A stretch of DNA of 64,000 bases from Misgurnus anguillicaudatus (lineage: Eukaryota; Chordata; Actinopteri; Cypriniformes; Cobitidae). This document shows, piece after piece, positions 1 through 13,178 of this stretch; positions within the stretch are counted from its first letter, which is position 1; each line of letters begins with the position of its first letter. Where the stretch lies: NCBI RefSeq assembly GCF_027580225.2, contig NC_073361.2, positions 34,031,501 through 34,095,500 of the forward strand, read 5' to 3'. The notes beneath the pieces were generated by a model. It was given only the letters and a program-made list of their open reading frames with translations, made no database searches and was not told the DNA's origin. Position numbers and translations under genes: made by a program.

Positions 1-69
1 ACTTTAATAGACTACACAAACCTACTGAGTTAATATTTATTAACATTCATTCACACTTTAAAACACTTT

Positions 70-545
70 TTTAAGTTTTCCAGCGCTGCGGGACACCTGA
101 GTTTACTTCAATATTTTGCATGTAAAATTTAATCTATCACGAAAAAACTATATATCATTGGAAGTTTAAAGAATGTAGTTTTCATATTTCAAAACATTTT
201 AACAGTAATAATAATGCAGTGTCAGTAATTTATTAATTTGTTACATGAGTATGCAGCAAACCATTGACACCTAGTGGTCATTGTTGGTAAAACCACTAAA
301 AGTGTAACAAACCTATTTTTTGCGATAATTTCATGTATAAAATATATACTTTATTGCATTATTTTTATTTATTACAAGAAATGTAAACTGCTATAAAAAA
401 TTATTTATTTAATATTTTCACCTCCAGACACTTCAAACAAGACCAAGATTAGGCTTCTACACCAAAATAAAATGCCAGAATTACATTAATTTGAAGATGC
501 ACATCACCTTCCACCCCCCCCCCCCCCGACAGTTTAGGGGTTAAA
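70..545. repeat. Degenerate interspersed repeat, copy 1
   Basis: The part around 85-180 (GCGGGACACCTGAGTTTAC, then ATTTAATCTATCAC and CTATATATCATTGGAA) matches a second copy at 28381-28742. This shows a dispersed family. A poly-C run lies near 505-518. Ends are poorly defined and the family is unidentified. Confidence 0.6.
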
Positions 546-890
546 ATATGACAGAGTTTTATCCAAGTTTATCCAGATAGAGCAGAGCATTTATTCTGAG
601 GAATACTTGATTAATTTCTCTTGTGGTTAAAGTGAAAAAAGTCTTGTATTCAGCTCTTTTAATTAGATGGCATCTAGATGTTCACCAGAGACGCTCTGAT
701 TTCTGTATTAATCTCTTCTTCAGCTGATGAAATGAAGGTCTGGGAGTTTGGGAAGATGAAATGAAGCAGATGAGAATGATAGATGTTTGGAGACGACACA
801 CACTATTACACTGTCAAATGATGTCATTTGTAATATCTGTGGAATGGGAGCATGGCAAAGGATCTTTTAATGCAGATATACACAAGTCCA

Positions 891-1300
891 ATAGACCCCT
901 TCAAGGTTTGTAAACATTGAATGACTATCGGGTGCGCGCGCAGCATGGGGTCAAACTGTTCATACCATCCAGGCTTTATAATTTAATCTCACAGGGCTGA
1001 AAAATGATGACTTACCTCAAATGAAGTGAGCACTACAAACACAAGCCTCTTTGATCTTTGCATTGTCCGCGTCTGCACGTTAATTGCTTGCAGCAGCAGA
1101 TGTTGTATTTTTTGTTTTTGAGATTCTGCATGAATCGCGAAAACTTAACGGAAGTCCTGGTGCGATTTTCACAGCCCACAACGTAAGTAAGCATTTTTTA
1201 CGCTACCGAATAATACGCAACTCCATCTGCTGTAATGGCTTTTCTGACCCCGACATGCACAGTGGAAACCGCCTGTGAGGTGAACCGTGAAGGGGTCTAT
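891..1300. mobile_element. Short inverted-repeat element (MITE)
   Basis: The left end reads ATAGACCCCTTCA and the right end is its inverted copy (TGAAGGGGTCTAT at 1288-1300). The length is about 410 bp with no open frame of interest. This is a non-autonomous DNA transposon of unassigned superfamily. Confidence 0.7.
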
Positions 1301-3510
1301 AAGTCTGGAGCAGACGGGAATAAAACAGAACCGAGCACTGCAAGAGAACCCAACAACACCATGCTATAATATAACGCTGCATACATTATGAAAAAATAAA
1401 CAGACTTTATCGATCTCATAAGTTGATGCACTCATTGTATATCTACAGATTTATTCACCACCACACAGAAAGATCCCTCATATATCATCTCATCTCTGTC
1501 ACACAGTGTTCCTGAAGATCATTAGTCTGTTTTCTCACCTCACAGACATCAGCTTCATCTCTGGCACTATAACCCAAACAGATCCAGCTGGCTGACGGGT
1601 CCACTGCTGCCCAGAGCCTTCCATTGGACCGAGAGCACAGTGCCAGATGGGCACCAGAACCGAGCCTTGATAGAGGCGAACAAAAGCAGCCAAAACCATC
1701 AGCAAATGAGTTTCAGCTGTGAGAGACTCTCTCTACACCATCAGAGTTTTGTGATTATAACTGAAGACCCAACTGATGAAGATAAACTGAGCTAAAGCCT
1801 CCAGAAAACCAGTATTGTATCTTCATATTGAGAAGATATAAACCTCATGAGAATTATTTAAATCTGCTTGCTTCAGATTATTATAATGATCTTTACAAAT
1901 ACAAAGCATCACAATTAAAAAGCTGACAGTCAGATTTCAGCTTTTATCTGATAGTCTCTTTAGCCTCAAAAGTTCTTGAAGAATCTCAGTTGAGTTCAGG
2001 ATCATCTATTAGTAAACAACACAGACATGTTCTCTTAATAATGACCATAATAATACAAAAGCCCATCTGATATTTTCGTTTTAGATCAACATATCTAATA
2101 ACTTACATCATAACAACAAACTAAAAGTAAAAACTAATATATAAAATAAAAGTAACTGCTGTAACAAGAGTTTGGGCTAAAATATCAATTACTTCAATTA
2201 TTGCTGCTACTGTACAAATGATAATAAATTCTCCTTTAAACAGCATCATATATCTTATACAATCACTTATTCTGCTTTAAATAGTTTAGTTTTATTGTAG
2301 TAATAACTACAGTAGTTAGGGTATTCTGAATACTGTATATGGTTGTAAGGGTAGATAAGCACTGTCTGCAAAAGTGTAATAAATAAACTCCAGACAGACA
2401 GCATTGAGTTTATATAAGACCTTCACTGCCATCTGCTGGAGAAATACTCTCACTGAAACAGCTGAGGAGGAAGAAAACTCTCATTATTATTCTCACTATT
2501 TACAGCTTAGCTATTCCATTTTATGCACGTTATATCTTTTCCTCATTTCTCTACATTAGGGATAGACAGACAGATAGCTAGCTAGATGAGTATGGCGCAT
2601 GCGTGTTACATAGGAAACGTGAAGTAGTTTGCGCGTGCGCACTAAAGTCAAATGAGGCCCCTAAAGTTTCAATGGTCAATCAACATACAACATTATTTTA
2701 CATTAAATTATTATTTACCTCCAGTATCAAAACTGTCATTAAAACATTGAATGTATGCTCACTTTTTGGTGTTTTATATAATTTTTGTATTTTTTTCTGA
2801 ATTCAAAGTTGTGAATTGTTTGGCTATCCTTGATACCTTTTCTTTTTATTCGTTTCTCTTTCTGTTTGTTGAATCTTTACCTTTGTTTTCTTTAAGCAAA
2901 CTTCTAATAAAAACTATAACGTTATGTATGCGTTACAAATAATTAAATGTTATTTGTGTCGCCTGGCGATCCTCGCTTACATTACTATTGAAGTCCGGTG
3001 TGACAGGCTGTAATTAGTGTTCACACTGCAAAAACACAATACACACGTTTATTAACACAATCTTTTGTATTAATATTAGCTTAAAGAAAACAAGTATATA
3101 ACAACATAAGAAATACCGATGTCAATTAACATTACTCACCTTTTAAACAGATGAGATACAGTGCCGTGTACGTGTAAATTAACCTCGTGGATTCTTTCAT
3201 TATATTTATATTTCATGAGGTAAAAAATACTTCTCACGATAATCATCTCATAGTTTATGACTATAAGGAAAATTTAATGTAGTAAGCAAAGATTTCTTTA
3301 TTTTCTGAACAGAGCAGCAGTTCATGTTTTAACTTCACTCAGCGGACACAGACCACGCGCTGAATGGAGTTCGCGCCAAAAATATTGCAATTATGTATGA
3401 TCAACGATATAAATGCTTTTTAGTAATCAGTAAATGACAAACAAATGTTTTATTGTGAAAAGGTTAGCGGTTAAAAAATACTCTATCGACAAACGGAAGA
3501 CATATCGTAC

Positions 3511-3756
3511 CCTCTTACTGCAGACATGGTACGTTCCAGTGAGACCCCTTCACACACACGCGCGCGCGCACACACACACCTCTCTTACTGCAGACATGGT
3601 ACAGTCCGGACCGGTGGGATAGTTTGTAGCGGATCCAAAGTTTGAATGAGAAAGAGAGACGCAGAGCTGATGGATGTTCATGTAAAACTCTGTTAAATTT
3701 AGCAGCAGAGCTTCATACAGTCGCGTGTATTACTAATAACGCTGTGACTGAAGGTG
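3511..3756 (+). promoter_or_regulatory. lama1: lama1 5' leader and promoter-proximal duplication
   Basis: A block containing CTCTTACTGCAGACATGGTA occurs twice (about 3511-3535 and 3581-3605). The copies flank a CA/CG alternating tract at 3552-3579. The duplication lies 150-250 bases before the start codon, where a promoter or 5' UTR is expected. I cannot place the transcription start. An ATG at 3642 opens a 63-codon frame overlapping the lama1 start. Confidence 0.45.
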
Positions 3757-3829
3757 ATGAAGATGAGGATAATGAGGGTGAGCGCGCTCATGTGCGCTGT
3801 ACTGATGTGTGTGGAGGGACAACAGAGAG
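3757..3829 (+). CDS. lama1: lama1 exon 1: start codon and signal peptide
   Basis: The exon encodes 24 codons plus one base. It reads [18 protein letters not shown] and then VEGQQR, a short basic N-terminus, a hydrophobic core and a polar end, which is a typical signal peptide. Splicing to exon 2 restores [15 protein letters not shown], matching the mature N-terminus of laminin alpha-1. I chose the first in-frame ATG (3757). ATGs at 3763 and 3772 are in the same frame and would only shorten the n-region. The donor is AGAG|GTAAGA, and a CA repeat starts about 12 bases into the intron. An upstream ATG at 3642 opens a different frame that overlaps this start and would act as a uORF if transcription begins upstream of it. 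Confidence 0.88.
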
Positions 3830-3842
3830 GTAAGATAGAGAT

Positions 3843-3873
<31 letters not shown>

Positions 3874-6800
3874 CAGTAACACACATACAGATACACAAGT
3901 ATGCACGTATAAGTTAATGCATTCTGCTGATTTCAAAATGTAACATTTCTTGAAAATAAATACTTAGTTGTCTTTATGCTCTTGTTAATTTAGAAACGTA
4001 GTTTTTATTCAGATATATTTTAGGAATGTACAAAATGTTCACCTCTTAGAAGTACCGTAGTATCACTATACAATGGTCAGATGATAATACCATAGTAATC
4101 AATATTTGCCATCAGATTTATATATCCTTAAGGTACCTAAACGAATGCAGTACCCTTACGAAAATTACCATGATTTTACAACAGATAAAAACCAGAAAAA
4201 TGTTGTGGTTACTGTATTAAAACCATGCTTACCACAAAATAACCAAGAATTTAAAAATCATGGTTTAAATAACCATAGTTATACCATGGTTACTGTAGTA
4301 AAAAGAATAGGTTTTACTAATAGTAATTAATACACAAAAAAAACATGGTTATTACACTTTTACCACAAAAAAACATGGTTATTACACTTTTACCACAAAA
4401 AACATGGTTATTACACTTTTACAACAAAAAACATGGTTATTACACTTTTACCACAAAAAACATGGTATTACACTCCCCCCCCCCAAAAAAAAAACCATTG
4501 TGACTACACTTTTATTACATAAACCATGGTTAATTTTCATAAGGGTAATACTTCCATGGTACCTTTTGTTCGTGATAATGACACATACACGTTTTAGTTA
4601 TTATTTAATTTAATCTAAAGTAAGAAAGTTGAATGCAGGTTTAATTTTAATAAAAAACTTGCCTATCTGCTGTTGTGAGGTATTTGCATCTAGCATAGCA
4701 GCTTTGTCACATTAATGAGATTTCTCACCCTCAGGTTTGCTTAACAGAGTTAATGTGCTTTTGACTGTGACCCAGCGAGGGTCTGAATAGGAAGTTAATG
4801 TGTCATGTGATCTCTCTTCTTCATTAAGGTTTATTTTGTATAGTTGTTAGGTGAATGTATGTATGAGGTTAAAGGTCACATGACTGCACAGGTGTGATTA
4901 ACAGCTTATACAGACGTGCTCGCTGTTCTCAGATGTTTCTCTGTGATTCTTATCAATAATGTTTGTCATTTGGGCTATTAAACTTTCACCAGTTTTCACA
5001 AATATTGAGTTTCATTACTAATCAGTTGAATAATTTTCAAACCACATAAATGATGCATTTGTGTTTTAGACAGTGTGGTATATATAGTGAAGCAGTGTTG
5101 GTAAGACTCACATCTAATCCTTTCTAGAGGACTTCATGAATACTGATTCAAACAATACTGATGTTTATCTCTAAATGTTTCACACTGAATTGACTAAATC
5201 ACATTGTTTGGTTGTTATCAGATCCACTTACATCTGATGATGATGACAGACTCTGTTCACATGCAGATTCTGAAGATCTTTGTGTTTGTCCTAAAGTCTC
5301 TTCAACCAGACGATTTGATTGGCTTAACTACTTTTCAAATGGGATTTTTAAAGTTTTTCTTCTTGGAATTATAAATATTACTGCTGCATTTAAGTTTAAT
5401 GGTGTTTTTTGGCTTACAGCTTCTTGCATATAAAATGTAATGTCTGCAAAAATGGGCATAGAGAACTGATAAAGTATGCCATCTAATTCTTTTTGAGTAT
5501 TATTTTTGATCATCATATCGAACATCATTATAGTGAATCTTTACTTATAAGCAAATAAAGTATTGTGAGTTTCTCATGATATATAACAACATTTGTGCAG
5601 TCAGGAGCCGGTTGAGTTTTTTCTTTAAAAAATGTATTTTTACTTTTATCATCATCACAATATTTCTTGCTTTATAAAGAATTGTTGAGATGAAGAGTTC
5701 TGTTTATTTGGCTTTTTTCAATCCTGACTGAGCTGAAAGCTTAAGAGAATAAGCTGAGACGTCAATCACTATTGTGTAAAGCTGTAACTCTGACCCCCGC
5801 TTTCCCACCAAATGAGCCATGATGGGGGTCTGAGGCACTCGCTGGTAAACAATAACAGCTATTATCCTTCCTTCTTCTTTAAATCAAACCATATCCTTCT
5901 AATGCATTTCTGAATATTGTGAAATCTCCACTGGTGTTTAGAATGATATTATGTGTTAGTAAAATTACTAAACCTCAAATTCAATTCAATTAACTTTGAA
6001 ACAAAATGGAATTTATTTTCTAAAAACCTTTATTTATAGATTTTCTTCTCAGCTGAATTTTTGTCAGTATGTAAGCAATAAGCTGCGCTGTATCAGGCAC
6101 GTGAAGTAGAGTCAATGAGTTATATCATATAGCACAGCCTCGAGTATCATATTGCTTTTATAAAACTGTTATCACACAATACAAATATTAAAGCAAAAAA
6201 AAACAACAACTCAACTTTCATGAAGTAAAATCACTAAAATCTTCCTTTCGCGGGTATAAAATAGTCCATGACCATCTGTGAACATTATCAGAGTGTTTCA
6301 CATATGTTTACATTGCTACGGGTAAAGAATCATTGGGTACAGCGGCCATAGATGTGTTTTATCATAACACATCAGAATCAAGAACCAGAACTAAATGTTT
6401 AATAAAAAGCGAATTAAAAGTTTTTGCTAATGCATGCATTGATTCCGGAGCATTCTTTTCTAACAGCAGTTAAAGTGTTTGTTTGTAAGTGTTTAGAGAG
6501 TCGTTTAAATGTGAGAGAAGTCAGCGGTCAGCTCTCATGCAAACGCAGGCCAGATGTTTCACTCACCGGCGTGCTGTTTGATGTTTGTGTGTTTTCAGCA
6601 GCACTACAGGAGTCCATCAAAGACCACCAGGTCTCTGTCATACACAAACATGTGTCATGTGACTAGTTAAGGACAGATGTGAAACATTATAACATTGAAG
6701 AAAGAACTTGAGTAATACCAATTTAAAGACATCAGTTCAGTTACTGGGGCCTGTCAGTACTGATGAGACAATGACAAACAATCTGTGTATTTCTGATGTT

Positions 6801-9244
6801 ACCCAACATGGCCTCAGTCACTGTCAGATTGAAGTGTAATCATGTCTGCACGTGAACTTTAGTGGCGTCTAGTAGCTCCTTAATCAAAACTTTTTCAGTG
6901 TGAACACACCACACACACTATTTTTACTACAAAAGCTTTTATTGTGGTATTTATTAAGAGTTTAAAGTTGAACAGACTCACTAAACTGGTGATTGTCTTA
7001 ATCTAAAATGACCCTATGACCCATAAGAGTCTCCGGAGAGAGGAAAACTTTCATCTTTTTCATAGTTCCCTCTCATTTAGTTCATTGCTGTCAGTAAAGA
7101 TCAGTCAGGAATGGATGATGGTTATCTCTTAACATTAAAGAGCGGCTCATCATGAGAATTGACTGCTGTCTTTGTTAGATGTCTGAGATGTGCTTATTTT
7201 TGTGTCATGAATCACAGCACACAGACCTCTGGGTAAACGGACGGAGGCTCCGGGGTCACTTTTCAAAAGAAACTAAACAGAAAGGAGAAAATGTTTGGGA
7301 TTGTAGTTGGGAGGAGTTTGGGTGCATTCTTAAGAAACACAAAGAGAAATGCACAGGTTTAGTATTTAAGTTGTTTATAAGTTCTCCATCTGTTTTTCCA
7401 GGTCTATTTCCTGCTATCCTAAACCTTGCCAGCAATGCAGAAATTACAACTAATGCCACGTGTGGTGAACCGGTCCCTGAGATGTACTGTCAACTAGTTG
7501 AACACGTTCCAGGAAGACGAATCCGTAACCCTCAGTGTCGAATCTGTGATGCTAACAGCCAAAATCCCAAAGGTACCATTAACTCATCTGAACAAAAGCT
7601 TATGCTGTGATTTTAAGATCATACCTACTTGATTTAATCAGTATCTGATTCTTTTTTATCATTTTTAACTGTTTTTATTTCTGTTCAAACAGAGCAACAC
7701 CCCATTACTTTTGCCATCGACGGCACCAACCAATGGTGGCAGAGCCCGAGCATCAAAAACGGCCGTCAGTTTCATTGGGTCACCATCACTTTGGACTTAA
7801 GACAGGTGAGGCACTGAGAGTTGTTGTTTGTTATTAATTTAATTTAATAATTTGGAGCAGAATTATCATAAGTTGCGTTAATAATCTGTGCGTTACAGTG
7901 TGTAGTTGACTTGTTTAGAGATGTCAAAGCATTCAATGAATGTGAGTATTATTTAAGCTGGAATGCTGTGAATTGTTTTTGGTTTAAGGATTAGTTTGTC
8001 TTTTTAAACAAACTCAGTGTTGTTGTGCTGTCCCTGAGGGACTTTAATCTCTTCAGATGTCCTCCATTCAAACACACTGGAAACTCCCCCACTAACTCTC
8101 ATAGTCTACAATTAACACAGTATTCAGGTTAACAGTGCGGATGTAATGAGTGACCTGTGACGACAGGATGAGCGCACGGTTAATATAAAAGCAGGGTTTA
8201 CTGGGAAACGACTCTCTCGACTAAGATTCAGACACAGTTTGTTCAGTCCGGAGACGCATTCCAACTACAGCTCAACACAAAAGACGGTCATGTGATCACG
8301 GGTCACTTGTGTCTTCATGTGCAAATGAACCTTCAGCTCTTTAATGGGATCTAACACAACTTTCCCAACACAGCGAGTACAGCTCAATTCAATCTTGTTT
8401 TGAAGTATTCCGTTTTACAATACAAAATTAAGAAAATATTACACTCAAATTTGCATTTGAAGAGTTTCGTTGCAAAACGAGATAAATCCATTTTTTAACA
8501 TTTTTGTCAAAACATGTTTATTATTATGTTATCATGTTATTATTTTGTTTTATGGTGCTACTTAGCTGAATTCTCTAAGTTATGAAGGTTTAAATCAAAA
8601 CAAACCAACTGCAGTTGCATTGAAATTAATTGGAATGCACAACCAAAAAACGAGATTTCTGAACAATTAAAAAAACGGTGGTTATCTTGTTTTGCAACAA
8701 AACTCTTCATTTGTTTTAGCAAACAAGTTTAACGTCTAATAGCCGTCCAAACACAGTCCAGATGTCTAGACAAGGCACAGTTTGGGCTGTCAGTGAACAT
8801 TTAATAGACATCTACAAGAAGTAACCAAGTTTATTCTGACTAGACGTGGGTTACTACTGTATATTGGCTCTGTAGTTAACCTAGATGCTGAAAATGATGA
8901 GAAGGAACTAAATACTTCGAGTATTTAATGAAAGATTTGATTCCTGTCTGGACTAAACCACAAGCTCTTTACAGACAGTCCTTTGATTCATGAACCGTCT
9001 GACACTCCTGTAGAGAATCTGCTGATCTTGCATCATTAGAAACAGATGAGACCACAGGAATATTTCAGTCTGGACTGAGATGAGTTCATCTATTGTCTGA
9101 TTCTTTACTGGGTTGGGGGTTGTAAACAGCAGGGACGACCCCATGGACCCTCAGGACAAGAGTGCAGGATTACACATGCTAATGTCACCCTAAACATACA
9201 CACCTGGAGAGGGGGGGGGGTGATCGGGTCACTTTAAAAGCACT

Positions 9245-9315
<71 letters not shown>

Positions 9316-12300
9316 TGAGGACAGATGCAGAGGTGTTATATAGACATCTGATGTGTGTTTATATTGAGACAGTGTGAGATGTTTGTGAGGTTTCACAGCA
9401 TAATGAGGTCCAAATGGTCTCAGCCATCTGTGTGTTTGATCAGGATGTGTTCATTAGATAAAGATGATCATAGTGTGCTTTACCCTGACTGACTAACTTA
9501 GTTTTTAATGTAAAACCTGAATGTTATTCTGTCAGTCTGTTTAGTTTTTTATTCTGTTTGAGAAATCTAAATAATGCCCTTGAGGACATCTAAACACACA
9601 AGACAGATTGTTTCATGTCGATGAGGTCACAGTACATTATTTTGTCTGTTGTAAAGTTTAGACTCTTGATAAAGAGTTTAAAAACGTCTCGGGTTACGTA
9701 TGTAACTGTTGTGCCCTGAGAAGGGAACGAGACGCTGTGTCTCCCTTGACATACTTCCTGCATCCCTGTAAGTACGTCTTTGACAATATTTCAAATAGTG
9801 ATATACTTTCTGTCTCCCGCGTCACCCTGTCTTTGTCATTAAGCCTCACCATTGGTTGAATTTGATATACACATTCAGACGCACTTCCCCCTGGAGGGCG
9901 TCCCCAAAGTGTCACCGCAGCGACGCAGCACGAGTTCCCTCAAAAGGGAATTGTAACAATGTATCTTAAAAGGTAACATAATGTAACCGTGCTCTTACTT
10001 GAAATGTGTCCCCACATTTAGTCCTTGAATTTGAGGGTATTGGACCTGGAAAGTTCTTGAAATGTCCTTGAAGTTGAAGTTAACTAAGGTGTGAGAACCC
10101 TGAGACAAATACCGAATGCATTTTCCTTGTATTTTCCGTAATGTCGGTGTGAAAAGGGCTCTATAGTGTTTTTTTAAGAAGTCTTTCATTCAGTCAGATT
10201 TGTTCACTATAGAGCTGCTACAGACCATCCGTAGTGTTTTTTTTCCTAGCAAACATCCCATAATTTAACAATAAACTAAGCTATAATTATGACAGATAGA
10301 TCAGAGTACTGAATCACGTGAGTGAATGTTGGATCTGGTTTGAATGGAAACAGCAGCCTGTAATTTATCATCTCACTGATGTCTTTAAAGGATTCTGGGA
10401 ATTTTATAACATTCAGATGAGAGCGAGGTTTGACCTGTACCTGTGTGTTTCTCTCTGATTTTAGGATGAAGATGTTTGTTTTTAATTCACATTGCTAAGC
10501 ATTCAGTAAACAAATTGAGAGTTTCTTCAGCTCCAGCAGAGATCCATCAGATGATACACAATACACTCAAAGGATCATATGATAAAAATCTGTCTTCTCT
10601 GATGCTTTGAAAAAAAAAAGATTTGTACCATAAAACTTATGCGTTAAACTTGACCTAGAACATATGATAGGACGTTTATGTAATAAAACATTATAGGTAA
10701 TACTCCAGAGATGTGTGAAGTGTGATTTGAGTCTTGAAGAGACATTGTGTCTGAGGAGATCCATATGTGAAACAGATCTGATGAGCTGTGATCTTTCTTG
10801 AGAAAAGTTTCTGAGGTAAATACTGAGAGTCATGAGAAGATAAATAGTGAAAATGTTGAATTTATTTTGACCGAAGGGATGAACTCAGAGACAAACGATC
10901 CCTGTGTGATCAGAGTATCATCAGACATAAGATCATTTGTTAAGAAAGTAAATGGTCAAATACTTCCCAAGACTTTTTTAAGATGTAAAATCTTAAATGA
11001 AAATCATTTGTGTCTCTAGACTACGGATGTGAAGTTTTAGCTCAAAATATCATATAGATAATTTATTATAAGATCTTAAAATTGCCACTTTGTAGATGTG
11101 AGCAAAAATGTGCCGTTTTTGGGTGTTTCCTTTAAATTCAAATGAGCTGAAGAAATGGTGGTTTGTTGAAAGAGAAACTCAATTGTGCTGTCAATTATTT
11201 TTTCTTTCTGCATTAAATGTCAGTGCTGTGGTTGGATAGTGCAGATTAAAGGGTGGTATTATTATAATAAGATCCCTTTCTGACATCACTAGGGGAGACA
11301 GGTTTCAGTAAGCTATTTTTCACATGCTTGCAAAACTAAGTTACTGGGTTGATCTTTTTCACATTTTCTAGGTTGATGGAAGCACATGGGACCCAATTAT
11401 ATAATTTAAACATGGAAATGTCAAATTTTCATGATATGTTGTCACGACCGGTTAAACACCGGGAAGTGAAAACAAAAGGAGAACCCAAACGCAAGAGATG
11501 TAAGAAAATATAACTATGAATTTATTTACAAAAATAACAGAAACACCCACGTGGGGGTAAAACAGAAGATAAACTTAAACACTGTGATGAAACACAAACT
11601 AAACACGGGAAAACAGGAACAGATCTCAAAACACACGAAGCACATGAACACTGAGATCTTCACAACACTGAACTACGACAACGCACGCACACCACACAGA
11701 GAACACGAGGGCATTAAATAGACAGCACATCAATGGGGAACAGGTGAACATAATTAATCACTTAAGACACGAGTACATAAGGGAGTAGGTAAAAAGTGAC
11801 AAGACACTGGGAACACGTGTCACACATACATGATGTGAAAACACACGTGTTCCCACATAAACACAATGCTGCCACGATCTTGCCCTCTTACATCCAACCT
11901 GGATACTACCCAAGGTCAGGCAAGACCATGACAGCCACAAAACACTGGGAACATGTGGAAGCCACACACTATATGCCTCCCCATGCTCCCACACAGAACA
12001 TAGTACTGTCATGGTCTTGCCAGATACACTCAAACCTGAGTCTAGTGCAAAACTATCTGGCAAGCCCATGACATATGTCTCCTTTAAATGAAGCACCAGA
12101 CACATCAACGTGACCAGATGCCTCTTTGTTCTTTATTCAACAGATCTTTCAGGTCGCTTATATCATCATTAAAGCTGCTAACTCTCCACGACCCGGGAAC
12201 TGGATTCTGGAGCGTTCTTTGGACGGAGTGAACTTTCAGCCGTGGCAGTACTACGCTATCAGTGACACTGAGTGTCTGACCCGATATAACGTCACCCCTC

Positions 12301-12932
12301 GACTCGGTCCTCCTACCTACAAGAGGGACGATGAGGTCATCTGTACATCCTATTATTCACGGCTGGTGCCGCTGGAGCACGGCGAGGTGAGCGGTGCATG
12401 ATGGGTAATCGGGGTCATGCAGGGACACAGCCGGGCAGTTGTGTTACATTGTAGTGTGAATTGTATCAGTTTTATAATGTTACTGTAGACTGAGAAGAGT
12501 TTGTATCATTTGTTAGAAGATATGTGAATATGGAAACAAAAGATGCTGAAATCTGCTGAATATCTTTTTAAAGCACTAAACCAGTTAATAGTGCACATTA
12601 ATTCTGATCTAAGATCAGTGGAAGCTTTAAAGAAGTTTGATTTTTCTCGGTAACAGATCCACACATCTCTGATAAATGGCCGCCCCAGCGCTGATGATCT
12701 GACCCCAGAACTGCTGGATTTTACCTCTGCCCGATACATCCGTCTACGTCTGCAGAGAATACGCACGCTCAACGCCGACCTCATGACCCTCAGCTACCGT
12801 GACCCTAAAGATGTTGACCCCATCGTCACCCGACGGGTATGAAACAATTCTGCTGTGCACTGAAATAACATTTGAGATTCTAAGACAAGATTCTTCATAT
12901 TTTAACAAAACTCTTAGTAAAGCATCTCCTTC

Positions 12933-12994
<62 letters not shown>

Positions 12995-13095
12995 ACAGTA
13001 TTATTACTCAATCAAGGATATCTCAGTGGGCGGGATGTGTATCTGTTATGGCCACGCCCAAAGCTGTCCCTGGGATCCTGTAACCAAGGTAACGG

Positions 13096-13178
<83 letters not shown>

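Larger units (their letters stand above)
1..3500. other. Upstream intergenic sequence with no gene recognised
   Basis: No exon with recognisable homology was found here. The short open frames are low-complexity or lack coding character. The stretch holds a degenerate repeat (about 70-545), an inverted-repeat element (891-1300) and AT-rich DNA. It also holds a CTCF-like motif on the - strand (2428-2439, GCCATCTGCTGG) and GC-rich NRF1-like words near 2594-2641. It may include distal lama1 control elements, but nothing in the sequence proves this. Confidence 0.5.

Noticed and set aside
1084..1278. 64-codon open frame as an upstream gene
   Set aside because: It lies entirely within the inverted-repeat element at 891-1300 and matches no family.
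11758..12108. Open frames on both strands near 12 kb as genes
   Set aside because: They lie within the inserted 634-bp element and show no recognised protein or splice structure.
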